DNA from: Chloroflexota bacterium
Lineage (GTDB): Bacteria > Chloroflexota > Anaerolineae > Anaerolineales > E44-bin32
DNA: 64,000 nt
Direction of reading: 5' to 3'
Assembly: GCA_022561385.1 (NCBI GenBank)
Contig: JADFRG010000003.1
Span: 1 to 64,000 of the forward strand
The notes beneath the pieces were generated by a model. That model had not been told where the DNA came from, did no database searches, and saw nothing but the letters and a program-made list of their open reading frames with translations. This document shows, piece after piece, positions 8,485 to 17,696 of the stretch. Positions within the stretch are counted from its first letter, which is position 1. Each line of letters begins with the position of its first letter. A program made the translations under genes and the position numbers.

Positions 8485-9608
8485 CCCGCCATGCCCACAT
8501 TACGGGCTGGGGGATGGCAGTACCCGAGCGCGTTCTAACCAATCTAGAACTTGAACAAATTGTAGACACCAACGACGAGTGGATCGTCTCCCGCACCGGG
8601 ATTCGTGAGCGAAGAATCGCTGCGAATACGGAGACAACCGCATCGCTTGGGACACAAGCCGCGCTTCGGGCCCTGCAGGGGACCGACGTTAATGCCAGCG
8701 ATATCGATCTGGTCATCGTAGCCACTTCCTCGCCCGAGCACATCTTTCCCGCCACCGCTTCCGTTATTCAGGACAATATCGGGGCTACGCACGCCGGGGC
8801 GTTCGATCTCCTGGCCGCCTGCACGGGGTTCATTTTTGCTTTGAACATGGCGGCGCAGGCGGTACGCTCCGGAAACATCGACAAGGCATTGGTGATCGGT
8901 TCAGAGACCATGTCGCGCATCGTCAACTATGAGGACCGCAATACGGCAATCCTCTTCGGTGACGGCGCCGGCGCGTTTCTGGTCGAAGGGAGCGCAGAAC
9001 CCGGCGGGGTGCTCTCGTGTGTCATGCGATCGGACGGCTCTGGCGGCGATTTGTTATCGATTCCTGCCGGAGGAAGTTTCATGCCTACCTCCCCAGAGAC
9101 CGTTGCGAATAATTTGCACTCCATCCAGATGAACGGCCGCGAGGTTTTCCGCTTCGCCACGCGTGTGATGGTCGCCGCCACACGTGATGCGGTTGAGGAC
9201 GCAGGGCTCACACTGGAAGACGTCTCCCTGATTGTCCCGCACCAGGCCAATGTCCGCATTATCGAGGCCGCCGCACGCGGCTTGAAAATGCCCCTCGAGC
9301 GGTTTGCCATCAATGTCGAAAAGTATGGAAACACCTCCGCCGCCTCCATTCCTATAGCCTTCTGCGAGGCCTGGGATCAAGGTCGCATCCGAACGGGAGA
9401 TAACCTGGTTCTGGTCGGATTTGGGGGCGGTCTGACATGGGGCGCCATGGCCCTTCAAATGACCATGCCGGAACGTGTGATCACGAAGGTCGATCGGCGC
9501 CGCTCGCGTAGAATTAGAACACTGGCCCGCATGCGCTCGATGTCGCGCCGCGTGGGCCGGCGGGTTGAGTCCTTATTCCTTCGAACCCACGCAGAAGCAA
9601 AAACCTAG
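8481..9608 (+). CDS. fabH: beta-ketoacyl-ACP synthase III with an Arg-rich C-terminal tail
   Basis: Initiating condensing enzyme: acetyl- or branched acyl-CoA plus malonyl-ACP. The catalytic triad is complete: Cys114 in AACTGF, His in PHQANVRI and Asn in KYGNTSAAS, with the DGAGA segment in the middle. The canonical fold ends near GFGGGLTWGAMALQM (about residue 327), but the frame continues for ~48 more residues containing 14 arginines, a tail not normal for FabH. The start ATG overlaps the fabF stop. A terminator follows 25 nt downstream. Confidence 0.96.
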   Translation: MTRHAHITGWGMAVPERVLTNLELEQIVDTNDEWIVSRTGIRERRIAANTETTASLGTQAALRALQGTDVNASDIDLVIVATSSPEHIFPATASVIQDNIGATHAGAFDLLAACTGFIFALNMAAQAVRSGNIDKALVIGSETMSRIVNYEDRNTAILFGDGAGAFLVEGSAEPGGVLSCVMRSDGSGGDLLSIPAGGSFMPTSPETVANNLHSIQMNGREVFRFATRVMVAATRDAVEDAGLTLEDVSLIVPHQANVRIIEAAARGLKMPLERFAINVEKYGNTSAASIPIAFCEAWDQGRIRTGDNLVLVGFGGGLTWGAMALQMTMPERVITKVDRRRSRRIRTLARMRSMSRRVGRRVESLFLRTHAEAKT

Positions 9609-9632
9609 AGACCACGGTCACGTTGTGGAATC

Positions 9633-9663
9633 AAAAAAGGCGGGGTATTTACCCCGCCTTTTT
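9633..9663. terminator. rho-independent terminator, bidirectional
   Basis: Hairpin with arms AAGGCGGGGTA and TACCCCGCCTT, loop TT, A-run on the left and T-run on the right. It sits between the convergent fabH and trxA and can stop both. Confidence 0.92.
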
Positions 9664-9685
9664 GTTAGCTCTGGATTATGAGCGG

Positions 9686-10048
9686 TTAGTTATCTTTTCC
9701 GTTGGCCGCGTCTTCGACCGCATCCACAAATTCATCGATCATGTCACGGAGATGGGCCTCGGGAAGCGCACCCACTTGCCGGTGCACTACCTTGCCCTCG
9801 GAGATCAGGAGCATGGTAGGAATTCCCTGCACGCCGTACTGCATGGCCCAGCTCGGATTGTCATCCGTGTTGACCTTGGCCACGATGAGCCGGTCGTCAT
9901 ACTCCTTGGCGATCTTATCCAGGATCGGTGCCACCATGAGACACGGACCGCACCACGGAGCCCAAAAATCGACCAGGACGGGCTTAGTCGATTCCAGAAC
10001 GGTTGCCTCGAATGCGTCGTCGGTTACGTGAATAGGTTCATTGTTCAT
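9686..10048 (-). CDS. trxA: thioredoxin
   Basis: A 120-residue cytoplasmic dithiol oxidoreductase. The active site is WCGPC (Cys33, Cys36) within VDFWAPWCGPC; the cis-proline follows in GIPTMLL. An Asp and Lys in the usual buried positions are present (VDFW, AKVNTDD). The C-terminus has a short extra acidic tail (DAVEDAANGKDN). GAGG stands 8 nt before ATG 10048, and an extended -10 lies 40 nt upstream. Single-gene unit with its own promoter and the shared terminator. Confidence 0.96.
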   Translation of the reverse strand: MNNEPIHVTDDAFEATVLESTKPVLVDFWAPWCGPCLMVAPILDKIAKEYDDRLIVAKVNTDDNPSWAMQYGVQGIPTMLLISEGKVVHRQVGALPEAHLRDMIDEFVDAVEDAANGKDN

Positions 10049-10087
10049 TTGCTGTCCTCTTCTTCATAGACATCCTACACATCGCGA

Positions 10088-10096
10088 ATCTTACCA
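10088..10096 (-). promoter_or_regulatory. extended -10 promoter for trxA
   Basis: Minus strand TGGTAAGAT (TGn plus TAAGAT), 39 nt before the trxA ATG. No clear -35 box. Confidence 0.45.
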
Positions 10097-10319
10097 TTTC
10101 AAACTCCCGGATGCGATAAACCGATCACCCTATGAAACTCGATTCGGCCGCATGGTTCTGTGAGCGTATTCACCGACCGGCAGGCATTCTCCTTTCGGTC
10201 GCGGAGCATTTTCCCATCCTGTGTGAGGGCGCTGGAATTACGGATGGGTTGTGGACGGATCCAAACGGGATCCTCTGGTTGAGAGGAGAGCCCATTTTTA
10301 TCATCCTAAGGACGGACTG

Positions 10320-10325
10320 TATAAT
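10320..10325 (+). promoter_or_regulatory. -10 box of a probable leaderless promoter
   Basis: A perfect TATAAT followed after 6 nt by GTG 10332. Transcription would start at or next to the start codon. Confidence 0.5.
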
Positions 10326-10331
10326 CCGCAC

Positions 10332-10781
10332 GTGGATCTCACCTGCCCCGCCTGCGCCGCGCCCGGTCTAATTACCGACGGACAAGGCCATTTCCACTGC
10401 GACTATTGCGGCACTCACCTCGTTACAGATCGCACGGAATGTCCGGCTTGCGGTGAGCTCAACGATCAGGGAGCCGATATTTGCTCTAACTGCAGCGAGC
10501 CGCTCTCAATTGTGGCCAGCGTGATCGATCGACAGGGCACAACCGGCCGACCCTTGTGGATTCGCCGGCTGCGGTCTCAAGTTGCCGATCTCAAGGAGAG
10601 CGAGGCGCGCGCCTCCGCCGATCGGTTTGAGCATTTGATGGACATCGACCGAAGGCGACAAAGCGCAGAAGCTGAGGCGGTTGCGGGCCAACGGCTAAAA
10701 GACCGCAACATTCTGTTTTACGGTGTGGCTGCCGCGCTGGTGATCGTGTTTATCATCATATTGCTGGCCGCGATCCTTTAA
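10332..10781 (+). CDS. double zinc-ribbon protein with a C-terminal membrane anchor
   Basis: From GTG 10332 the protein has 149 residues. The N-terminal half contains four CxxC pairs: CPAC, CDYC, CPAC and CSNC, which should form two zinc ribbons. A charged helical region follows (LRSQVADLKESEARASADRF onward), then one C-terminal membrane segment (GVAAALVIVFIIILLAAIL) that runs to the stop, as in tail-anchored proteins. The frame is open from 10251, but the extra 27 residues lack zinc-ribbon features and TATAAT lies within them, so 10332 is preferred. Its stop TAA overlaps the scpA ATG by one base. Function unknown. Confidence 0.75.
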   Translation: MDLTCPACAAPGLITDGQGHFHCDYCGTHLVTDRTECPACGELNDQGADICSNCSEPLSIVASVIDRQGTTGRPLWIRRLRSQVADLKESEARASADRFEHLMDIDRRRQSAEAEAVAGQRLKDRNILFYGVAAALVIVFIIILLAAIL

Positions 10782-11527
10782 TGGATTCTGAATACTCGGT
10801 CAATCTGCCGGTATTCGAAGGTCCGCTCGACTTGTTACTGAGACTCATCGAACATGAGGAGTTGGACATCACTACTGTCGCCCTGGCCCAGGTCACCGAT
10901 CAATTCCTGGTGCATTTGGAGCGAATCCCCGAGGTCCCTGCGGCAGAACTTGCCGGCTTTCTGGTGGTAGCCGCCAAGCTGCTCCAGATCAAATCGGAGG
11001 CATTGCTTCCACGGCCTCCGGAGCGTGAACCCGGTGAAGAGGACCCGGCCGCCGCGCTGGCAGAGCAATTGCTGCTTTATCGCCAGTTCAAACAGGCGGC
11101 GGCGGACCTGGCCGCCCGTGGGGAAACCGGGTTACGCACCTACCTGCGCCTCACTCGAGAGCCCCCGGTCGCGGAGCAGCTGGATCTCGCAGGCCTGGGG
11201 CTCGAGCAGCTGCGCGCGGCGATGATAGAAGCCATGGCGGGCGTGCCAGAAGGCCCAACTCTGGAGCAGGCGGCCGAGCCGCCGAAGCTGCGCATTCGAG
11301 ATAAGATCCTCTGGATAGTAGATCTGCTCCGCCGCGAGCAACGGGTCAGCTTCAATTCGCTCTTGTCGTCGGCAGAAAGCCGGTTGGATGTTGTGGTCTC
11401 GTTTCTTGCGATACTGGAGCTAGTCAAGGACCGGGTGGTTGCCGCCAGACAGGCAGAGCCCTTTGCGGATATCGAGCTCAGTCGGGGCCCGAATTGGGAA
11501 GTGTCTTCGCCCGAGAGGGAAAGGTGA
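10781..11527 (+). CDS. scpA: segregation and condensation protein A (kleisin)
   Basis: Kleisin subunit of the SMC-ScpAB condensin, bridging SMC heads. 248 residues, normal length. The N-terminal hallmark FEGPLDLLLRLIEHEELDI is present, followed by FLVVAAKLLQIKSEALLP, and the C-terminal winged-helix region contains VSFLAILELVKDRVV. Translation is likely coupled to the zinc-ribbon gene (TAATG overlap). No scpB follows; the 3' end instead overlaps the convergent vanZ gene by 50 bp, so scpB must be elsewhere. Confidence 0.95.
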   Translation: MDSEYSVNLPVFEGPLDLLLRLIEHEELDITTVALAQVTDQFLVHLERIPEVPAAELAGFLVVAAKLLQIKSEALLPRPPEREPGEEDPAAALAEQLLLYRQFKQAAADLAARGETGLRTYLRLTREPPVAEQLDLAGLGLEQLRAAMIEAMAGVPEGPTLEQAAEPPKLRIRDKILWIVDLLRREQRVSFNSLLSSAESRLDVVVSFLAILELVKDRVVAARQAEPFADIELSRGPNWEVSSPERER

Positions 11528-11894
11528 TCGAAGAAGAGTAGCCGGCCGCGAGCAGCAGCGCCAGGAATGCCCCTAGCCCATCGATGGCGATGTCCCGGAC
11601 ACTTGCCGTTCTCCCACTGACGAACGACTGGTGAAATTCATCGGTGAGGGCAAATCCAAACGACAGACCGAGCGCCATCCACCAGCGGACGAAGCGCGGA
11701 AGCCTGGTGGGCAGAGCATAATAGTAACTTACACTCAAGAGGCCATACCCGACTGCGTGGCCCACCTTCTTGAAATAAACATCATAGGGCCCAAAGGTGG
11801 GGATCCTACTGGCAGGCAGCGCGGACAACAGGAAAATGGCGGTCATCAAGACGAGTGCCGGAACCCACCGCAACAACCTCTGGAAGGCAGACAT
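11478..11894 (-). CDS. VanZ family membrane protein
   Basis: A small integral membrane protein of 138 residues from ATG 11894. Family motifs are KVGHAVGYGLLSVSYYY and the C-terminal DEFHQSFVSGRTASVRDIAID, with four hydrophobic segments. VanZ-like proteins have been linked to teicoplanin resistance, but their role is generally unknown. The frame is open from 11945, but a -10 element sits 8 nt before ATG 11894, so the shorter form is preferred. The 3' end overlaps scpA by 50 bp in convergent orientation. Confidence 0.85.
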   Translation of the reverse strand: MSAFQRLLRWVPALVLMTAIFLLSALPASRIPTFGPYDVYFKKVGHAVGYGLLSVSYYYALPTRLPRFVRWWMALGLSFGFALTDEFHQSFVSGRTASVRDIAIDGLGAFLALLLAAGYSSSITFPSRAKTLPNSGPD

Positions 11895-11902
11895 GGGGCG
11901 GG

Positions 11903-11911
11903 ATTTTACCA
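11903..11911 (-). promoter_or_regulatory. extended -10 of a probable leaderless vanZ promoter
   Basis: Minus strand TGGTAAAAT, then 8 nt to ATG 11894. It implies a leader of about one or two bases. Confidence 0.5.
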
Positions 11912-12069
11912 CTGGCAGATGAAAAGAGACTGTGAGCAGATTCAAACCACTGGGGCCCGCCCATGTGGCGTCAGGCCCGCCCAGGTCGGGCCGTCGCCAG
12001 ACGATTGAAGGGTGAGGAAGTAATATGGACTCCTCTCGATCCGCGGCACGAGTTCCGGCCTAAGTAGTT

Positions 12070-14127
12070 ATGTCAAATAAACTCGCGGACTCTACCTCCC
12101 CTTACCTGCTTCAGCACGCCGAGAATCCGGTGGAATGGTATCCCTGGGGCCCGGAGGCGCTTGCCGTGGCCAAGGAACTGGATAAACCCATCTTCCTGAG
12201 CATCGGATACGCCGCCTGCCATTGGTGCCACGTCATGGCGCATGAGTCGTTCGAAGACCCGGAGACCGCGGCGCTCATGAACAAACATTTTGTGAGCATC
12301 AAGGTCGACCGTGAGGAGCGGCCCGATATCGATAGTCTTTATATGGAGGCGGTGGTGGCCATGACCGGCCAGGGAGGCTGGCCGATGTCGGTCTTCTTGA
12401 CTCCGGAAGGCCGGCCTTTCTACGGCGGCACCTATTACCCCCCCACCCGCAGGTTCAACATGCCGGCCTTTGGCGAGATCCTGCGCACCATTGCTGACAA
12501 GTGGAGCAACGATCGCGAGGGCCTCCTTCAGGTCTCGGATGAGCTGACGGATCGCATCTCGGCCGTCCCCAAGCTCCCGCCGAGAGACGGCGACCTCGAC
12601 GTTCGGCTCTTCGATCAAGCGGCCGAGGTATTGTTCCGCAGCTACGATTGGACCCTCGGAGGCTGGGGGCAAGCGCCGAAATTCCCCCAGCCTATGACAA
12701 TCGAGTTCCTGCTGCGGCGTTATGCCCGAGAGAAGGACAAATTAGCATTGGATATGGTGACCCACGCTCTGGCCGCCATGGCGGCCGGGGGAATATACGA
12801 TCAGCTGGGCGGCGGATTCGCGCGTTACGCGGTCGACGACAAATGGCTGGTGCCCCACTTTGAAAAGATGCTCTACGACAACGCGCAGCTCGCGCGAGCC
12901 TATATCCAAGGCTGGCAGGTCACCGGCGATCCGCAGCTGCTGAAGATCGCGGAAGAGACCCTTGCTTTTATGTTGCGCGAGATGCGCGATCCGCTAGGGG
13001 GATTCTATAGCTCATACGACGCCGATTCAGAAGGCGAAGAAGGCAAGTATTACGTGTGGTCGGTGGACGAAATCAGGCAGGTAATCGAAGATCCCCAGGT
13101 GGCGGACCTGGTCATCGCGGCCTATGGCGCGACCGAGGAAGGAAACTATGAGGGGCACAACATTCTGCACCGGGCAGCCAGCGCCGGCGCACTTGCCGAG
13201 CAGTTTTCCCTTGATTCCGCGGACATCGAGGCGCGTTTAGCGATCGGACGAAAGGCTCTGCTCGAGGCGCGCGCAGAACGCGTGCCGCCGGGTTTGGATA
13301 ATAAGGTGCTTACGGCCTGGAACGGTCTCACGCTTATTGCGCTCGCGGAAGCCGCGCGCGCCTCCCGCAACGAGGAGTATCTCGCCGCGGCCCAACAATT
13401 GGCCGATTTCCTGCTGAGCAGCCTGGTGGTCGACGGCCGGCTCCTGCGCTCATGGCGCAAGGGCGAGGCCCGCTATACCGCCTACCTGGAGGACCATGCG
13501 GCCCTCGGGCTGGGTTTGCTGGCACTTTATCAGGCCGATTTCGACCCGCGCTGGTATCGTGAGGCAAAGCGACAGGCGGACGAGATCGTGGAGGCATTTA
13601 CGGACCCGCAGGGTGGCTTTTTCGACACTCGTCACGACCATGAGCAATTGATCGCCCGCCCGAAATCGATTCAGGACAGCCCCACCCCAAGCGGAAACAC
13701 GCTGGCAGTTACGCTGCTGCTAAAAATAGGCGCCTATGAAGGTGAATCACGCTACATCGAGCCCGCCGAGTCGGCGCTGCGCTCGATGGCCAAGACCGCC
13801 GCCCAACATCCCGCCGCTTTTGCGGGCTGGCTTAACGCATTGGATTTCGCAATTGGTCCACAGCTGCAGCTCGCAATTGCGGGCTCTCCCGCCGATCCTA
13901 ACTTCAAGGAGCTGTCGTCCCGCGCGGATACACTTTTCATACCCAATCTCGTCGTGGCCGGAGGTGAGCCGGGTGAAGAGGGACAGCCGATGCTGATGGC
14001 CGATCGGACCCTGCGGGAAGGCGTGCCCACGGCTTATCTGTGTCAAGGTTTTACCTGCCAGCTCCCCACAACAAAGGTCGATGAGTTATCCCGCCAGATG
14101 GATGAGGCGCTTACGCCCCCAGCATGA
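12070..14127 (+). CDS. DUF255 thioredoxin-fold protein with a glycan-epimerase-like barrel (YyaL/SPATA20 type)
   Basis: A 685-residue protein of the conserved DUF255 family. The N-terminus reads [18 protein letters not shown], followed by the thioredoxin-like active site CHWCH (Cys50, Cys53). From about residue 190 there is an (alpha/alpha)6-barrel of the N-acylglucosamine 2-epimerase type, with [27 protein letters not shown] and a C-terminal [19 protein letters not shown]. Length fits the family. The biochemical role is not established. It follows vanZ divergently and stands alone before the cyclase gene. Confidence 0.92.
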   Translation: MSNKLADSTSPYLLQHAENPVEWYPWGPEALAVAKELDKPIFLSIGYAACHWCHVMAHESFEDPETAALMNKHFVSIKVDREERPDIDSLYMEAVVAMTGQGGWPMSVFLTPEGRPFYGGTYYPPTRRFNMPAFGEILRTIADKWSNDREGLLQVSDELTDRISAVPKLPPRDGDLDVRLFDQAAEVLFRSYDWTLGGWGQAPKFPQPMTIEFLLRRYAREKDKLALDMVTHALAAMAAGGIYDQLGGGFARYAVDDKWLVPHFEKMLYDNAQLARAYIQGWQVTGDPQLLKIAEETLAFMLREMRDPLGGFYSSYDADSEGEEGKYYVWSVDEIRQVIEDPQVADLVIAAYGATEEGNYEGHNILHRAASAGALAEQFSLDSADIEARLAIGRKALLEARAERVPPGLDNKVLTAWNGLTLIALAEAARASRNEEYLAAAQQLADFLLSSLVVDGRLLRSWRKGEARYTAYLEDHAALGLGLLALYQADFDPRWYREAKRQADEIVEAFTDPQGGFFDTRHDHEQLIARPKSIQDSPTPSGNTLAVTLLLKIGAYEGESRYIEPAESALRSMAKTAAQHPAAFAGWLNALDFAIGPQLQLAIAGSPADPNFKELSSRADTLFIPNLVVAGGEPGEEGQPMLMADRTLREGVPTAYLCQGFTCQLPTTKVDELSRQMDEALTPPA

Positions 14128-14170
14128 TGTGGAAACTGAAGCGCGATTTTCTAGTCCGGCCGACGCCGAA

Positions 14171-14199
14171 TTGAACGCTTTACGCTTCTCGAGTAAGAT
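14171..14199 (+). promoter_or_regulatory. promoter of the cyclase/AAA gene, probably leaderless
   Basis: TTGAAC (14171-14176), a 17-nt spacer, then TAAGAT (14194-14199), with GTG 14209 only 9 nt beyond the -10 box. This is the best sigma70-like promoter in the window. Confidence 0.65.
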
Positions 14200-14208
14200 G
14201 AACCAACC

Positions 14209-17118
14209 GTGAAACCGCCCCCATCAAGCGACGCCGAATTCAAACTCGTAACCATCCTTTTTGCGGATGTAGTCGGATCCACGGACCTCACGGGTCGCCT
14301 GGGCGTAGAGCGCGCGCGTGTGGTCCTTGATCGTTGCTTGCAACGCGCGAGTGCCGCGGTGGACGAGTATGGTGGAACCGTGGCGCGCCTCATGGGCGAT
14401 GGCTTGCTTGCCTTCTTCGGAGCGCCCCAGGCCCACGAAGACGACCCCGAACGAGCCGGCCTGGCCGCGCTCCGGATGATCGAATCCATCCGGGAATACG
14501 GTTCCGAGCTCGGCGAAGATCTGCACCTTAGAGTCGGCATCAACACCGGCCGTGTGATCTTAGGTGAAATGGGCGGCGAGAGCCTCTCAGAGTACACCGC
14601 TATGGGTAAACCGGTCGTCCTGGCAGAACGCCTGCAGGCTGCTGCGCCTGCAGATGGAATCCTCGTGGGCGAGACAACCGCCAGGCTCACGTGGCACCGA
14701 TTCGAATTGGAGCCTCTCAATTCCATGACAGCAAAGGGCTTCGACGAACCCGTGGGAGTCCTGAGGCTGCACGCCGAACTCGCGCACCCGAAGGCGCCCA
14801 AGGGAATACCAGGGATGCACTCGCCGCTCGTTGGCCGATCGGGAGAGCAGGATCGATTGGATGAGATCGTCCGTGATCTCGAGGCAGGACGAGGATGTAT
14901 TGTCACCATCGTGGGGGAGCCCGGAATCGGCAAGAGCCGCCTGCTCATCGAGGCCAGAGAGACTCACTCCGACATACCGTTGCGCTGGGCCGAAGGCAGG
15001 GCCTATTCCTACACTGAAGACCAACCCTTCAGCGTAATTTTGGACTTCCTGGCGGAACTCCTCGATCTCGCGCCGGACGACGCGCCCGCCATGCTCGATC
15101 TAAAGCTGGAAACTTCCATCCGCCCCCTCTTGGGGGACGATGTGGGCGAAGTCTGGCCCTACCTGGCCTCGCTCCTCGGTGCTCCGATCCCCCCTCAATA
15201 TTTAGATACGGTGGAGCAGCTTGATCCTGAGGCTCTTAATGCCAAAATCGTGAACGCAGTCGTTACTCTGGTCGAGGCGGTCGCCGCGCGACAACCGCTG
15301 GTTCTGTCGTTTGAGGACTTGCACTGGGCGGATCGCAGCTCGCTCGGATTGATTCGTTCCCTGATGATGACCACCGAGCGCGCTCCGATCGTGCTGATCA
15401 TTCTCTTCCGACCCGATCGTGACAAACCCTGTTGGGAACTCAAGATGCGAGCCGAGACTGATTTCGCCCATCGGCATACACATTTGGCACTGGTCCCGCT
15501 GAATGAGTCGTCCATCAAGGAGTTGGTGGGGAATCTGCTTGCCATTACCGACATTCCCGAACCAGTCGGCGACCTGATTCAATCCCGATCGGAGGGCAAC
15601 CCATTCTACGTGGAAGAACTCCTTCGTGAGTTGATCGAGCGGGGCGTATTGGTTCAGCGAGATGGGACCTGGGAGAGTAGTGAGGAAATAGCCGAAGTGA
15701 TTGTGCCGGAAACCCTGGAGAAGGTCGTCCAGGCACGCCTCGACCGGCTTCCGCCAGCCGAGCGATCGACACTACAAGCGGCCTCAGTTATCGGGCGCAG
15801 GTTTCCCTTCCGAGTGTTGGAGGCGATCGCTTCGGCCGACGGGGACTTGCGAGACCAATTGCTTCGATTGCAGCAGGCGGACCTGGTTCGAGAGCGAGCC
15901 CGCATTCCCGAGCTGGAATACATCTTCAAGCAGCATGTAGTGCAGGAAGTGACGTACGGAACGCTCCTTCGGGAACAGTGCTCCAACCTGCATCGTCAGG
16001 TGGCTGAGACCCTGATCGATCTGTTTCCCGAGCGAATCGACGAGCTACACGGAACGTTAGGGCGTCACTACGCAGAGGCAGGCGATGCGGAGCCCGCGGC
16101 CGAACACTACGAGCAGGCCGCTCGCCGGGCAGAGGAGGTTTTCGCGTACGAGGAGGCCGCTCAGTTTCTCGAGCTGGCGCTGATACTCGGACCGGGCGAA
16201 GAGAAGCAATTCGAACTTCTCGAGCGCCAGGCGGATATCCGAGGCTTCCTTGGGGAAAATGTGGTTGCAGTATCGCTCTTTCAGGCGGCGCAGGAGCTTC
16301 TTGACCCTTCGGACAAATGGTCGAAAGTGCGCCTGTTTCGAAAGATCGGTGAGACGATCGCGGCGATGAATTCATACGAGGACAGACGTGAGTACGATGA
16401 CCTGGCATACGAGAGTCTCGTCCGAGCTACCGAATTGATCGAGGGGGAGCCGCCGAGTTCGGAGTCGGTTCGCGTGCTGCTCACCTGGTTCCCGACGAAG
16501 ATCCGCCACCTATCGGTCAGGCAGGACTGGGAAGCCGCGGAGGCACATGCGTCAGCCGCGTTGGAGATGGCCGAAGAGCTCGACGACCCTGCCGCTCTCA
16601 CCGCTGCGCTAGCCGCATTTGAGGCGATCTATCACCGGCAAGACCGGTTCGAAGAACAAACGCAGGCCGCCCTGCGCCGCCTTGAGCTTAGCCGCCATCC
16701 GGACAGTCAGGACCTGCGGGCCGAGGCCGCGGCGCTACTGGCTGTCGGCGCCGCCCTGAAAAACTATGGAAACTTTGAGGAGGCGATAGATTACCTGGAG
16801 CAGGCGGAGCAACTGGCCGGGAAGATCCAGGATATTGAGGTGCTCGCCGATGCACTTGGCGCACAGACAGAATGCTGGTTCCGACTGGATCGTTGGGACG
16901 AAGTCATCAAGATTGAAGAGAGTTTGTTGGGTCTCCACCACCGCTACGGCCTCGCCCGCACGGGTCCGATTTGCTACTACCTCAGCTTCAGCGCCAGCTT
17001 AAATGCGCTCCGCGGAGAGCTGAAGCGGGCTCGCGAACTCAGAGAAGAGGCCTACGCGATCATGACTACGGCTGGAAGTGGCTCGGAGGAGCGTTGGGTA
17101 CGGAGCCAACACTATTGA
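14209..17118 (+). CDS. class III adenylate/guanylate cyclase with AAA ATPase and TPR-like repeats, ended by an in-frame TGA
   Basis: A large signalling protein, 969 residues to the TGA at 17116. Residues ~8-180 are a class III cyclase domain with metal sites in ILFADVVGSTD and RLMGDGLLAFFG. An AAA/ATPase domain follows, with Walker A GEPGIGKSRLL near residue 245 and LSFEDLHWADRSS as Walker B. A long helical TPR/alpha-solenoid region follows. The same frame continues without interruption after the TGA for 166 more codons of similar helical sequence, so the stop is probably a point mutation (TGG to TGA is one base) or a sequencing error. The full protein would have 1,136 residues. Starts at GTG 14209. 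Confidence 0.85.
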   Translation: MKPPPSSDAEFKLVTILFADVVGSTDLTGRLGVERARVVLDRCLQRASAAVDEYGGTVARLMGDGLLAFFGAPQAHEDDPERAGLAALRMIESIREYGSELGEDLHLRVGINTGRVILGEMGGESLSEYTAMGKPVVLAERLQAAAPADGILVGETTARLTWHRFELEPLNSMTAKGFDEPVGVLRLHAELAHPKAPKGIPGMHSPLVGRSGEQDRLDEIVRDLEAGRGCIVTIVGEPGIGKSRLLIEARETHSDIPLRWAEGRAYSYTEDQPFSVILDFLAELLDLAPDDAPAMLDLKLETSIRPLLGDDVGEVWPYLASLLGAPIPPQYLDTVEQLDPEALNAKIVNAVVTLVEAVAARQPLVLSFEDLHWADRSSLGLIRSLMMTTERAPIVLIILFRPDRDKPCWELKMRAETDFAHRHTHLALVPLNESSIKELVGNLLAITDIPEPVGDLIQSRSEGNPFYVEELLRELIERGVLVQRDGTWESSEEIAEVIVPETLEKVVQARLDRLPPAERSTLQAASVIGRRFPFRVLEAIASADGDLRDQLLRLQQADLVRERARIPELEYIFKQHVVQEVTYGTLLREQCSNLHRQVAETLIDLFPERIDELHGTLGRHYAEAGDAEPAAEHYEQAARRAEEVFAYEEAAQFLELALILGPGEEKQFELLERQADIRGFLGENVVAVSLFQAAQELLDPSDKWSKVRLFRKIGETIAAMNSYEDRREYDDLAYESLVRATELIEGEPPSSESVRVLLTWFPTKIRHLSVRQDWEAAEAHASAALEMAEELDDPAALTAALAAFEAIYHRQDRFEEQTQAALRRLELSRHPDSQDLRAEAAALLAVGAALKNYGNFEEAIDYLEQAEQLAGKIQDIEVLADALGAQTECWFRLDRWDEVIKIEESLLGLHHRYGLARTGPICYYLSFSASLNALRGELKRARELREEAYAIMTTAGSGSEERWVRSQHY

Positions 17119-17619
17119 ATCGCACAACCGCTCCTGGCGGAGGGCGAGTTCGCCCAAGTCGAGCATCACCTAGATGTCGGGTTCGGCAAAATGGCGACCG
17201 AGCGCGGGGCTATGCCTTCTGATCTCGACATGCACGCCATGTCAGCTGACGCAGCGGCACGCTCCCAAGATGCGGAGGGGTTGCAAAGATACTTGCCAAT
17301 TGCCGAAGAGTCGGCCGCACGCGCGAACCATAAACTCTATGTTGCCATGGCCCGTCGCGCCCGCGGAGTCGCGCATAGGTTAACGGGCGAGTGGGATCAG
17401 GCCGCAGATCAGCTTGCCGCAGCGGCGGAGGAGTTCCGCGCACTTGACACTCCGTGGCAAATCGGACTCACATTGCTAGAGCTAGGAGAGGTCGAGCACA
17501 GCCGAGGAAACACTGATCTGGCCGGAGAACACTATTCGCAAGCGTTGACCGCGTTCGAACGCCTCGGTGCGGTTCCCTATGAAGAACGCGCCCGCGAGGC
17601 ATTGGAGTCGTTGAGTTAG
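17119..17619 (+). pseudogene. C-terminal continuation of the cyclase/AAA/TPR gene beyond an in-frame TGA
   Basis: Same reading frame as 14209-17118, directly after the TGA. The sequence is helical-repeat-like (LAEGEFAQVEHHLDV, then EWDQAADQLAAAAEEFRALD and GNTDLAGEHYSQALTAFERL, clear TPR units) and ends at TAG 17619. An internal ATG at 17191 could start a 142-residue fragment, but no ribosome site supports it. It is best treated as the cut-off end of the upstream gene. Confidence 0.65.
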
Positions 17620-17696
17620 GAGCTAGTGCGGGGATTCTGCTTTTTACCTAATCATCCGCCGGAGCTGGACTCGGCGGGATCTATCGCCTGAACCCG

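Noticed and set aside
17116-17118. TGA as a recoded Trp or selenocysteine codon
   Set aside because: Other genes here use TGA as a normal stop, and no selenocysteine-insertion hairpin is evident after it; mutation or error is simpler.
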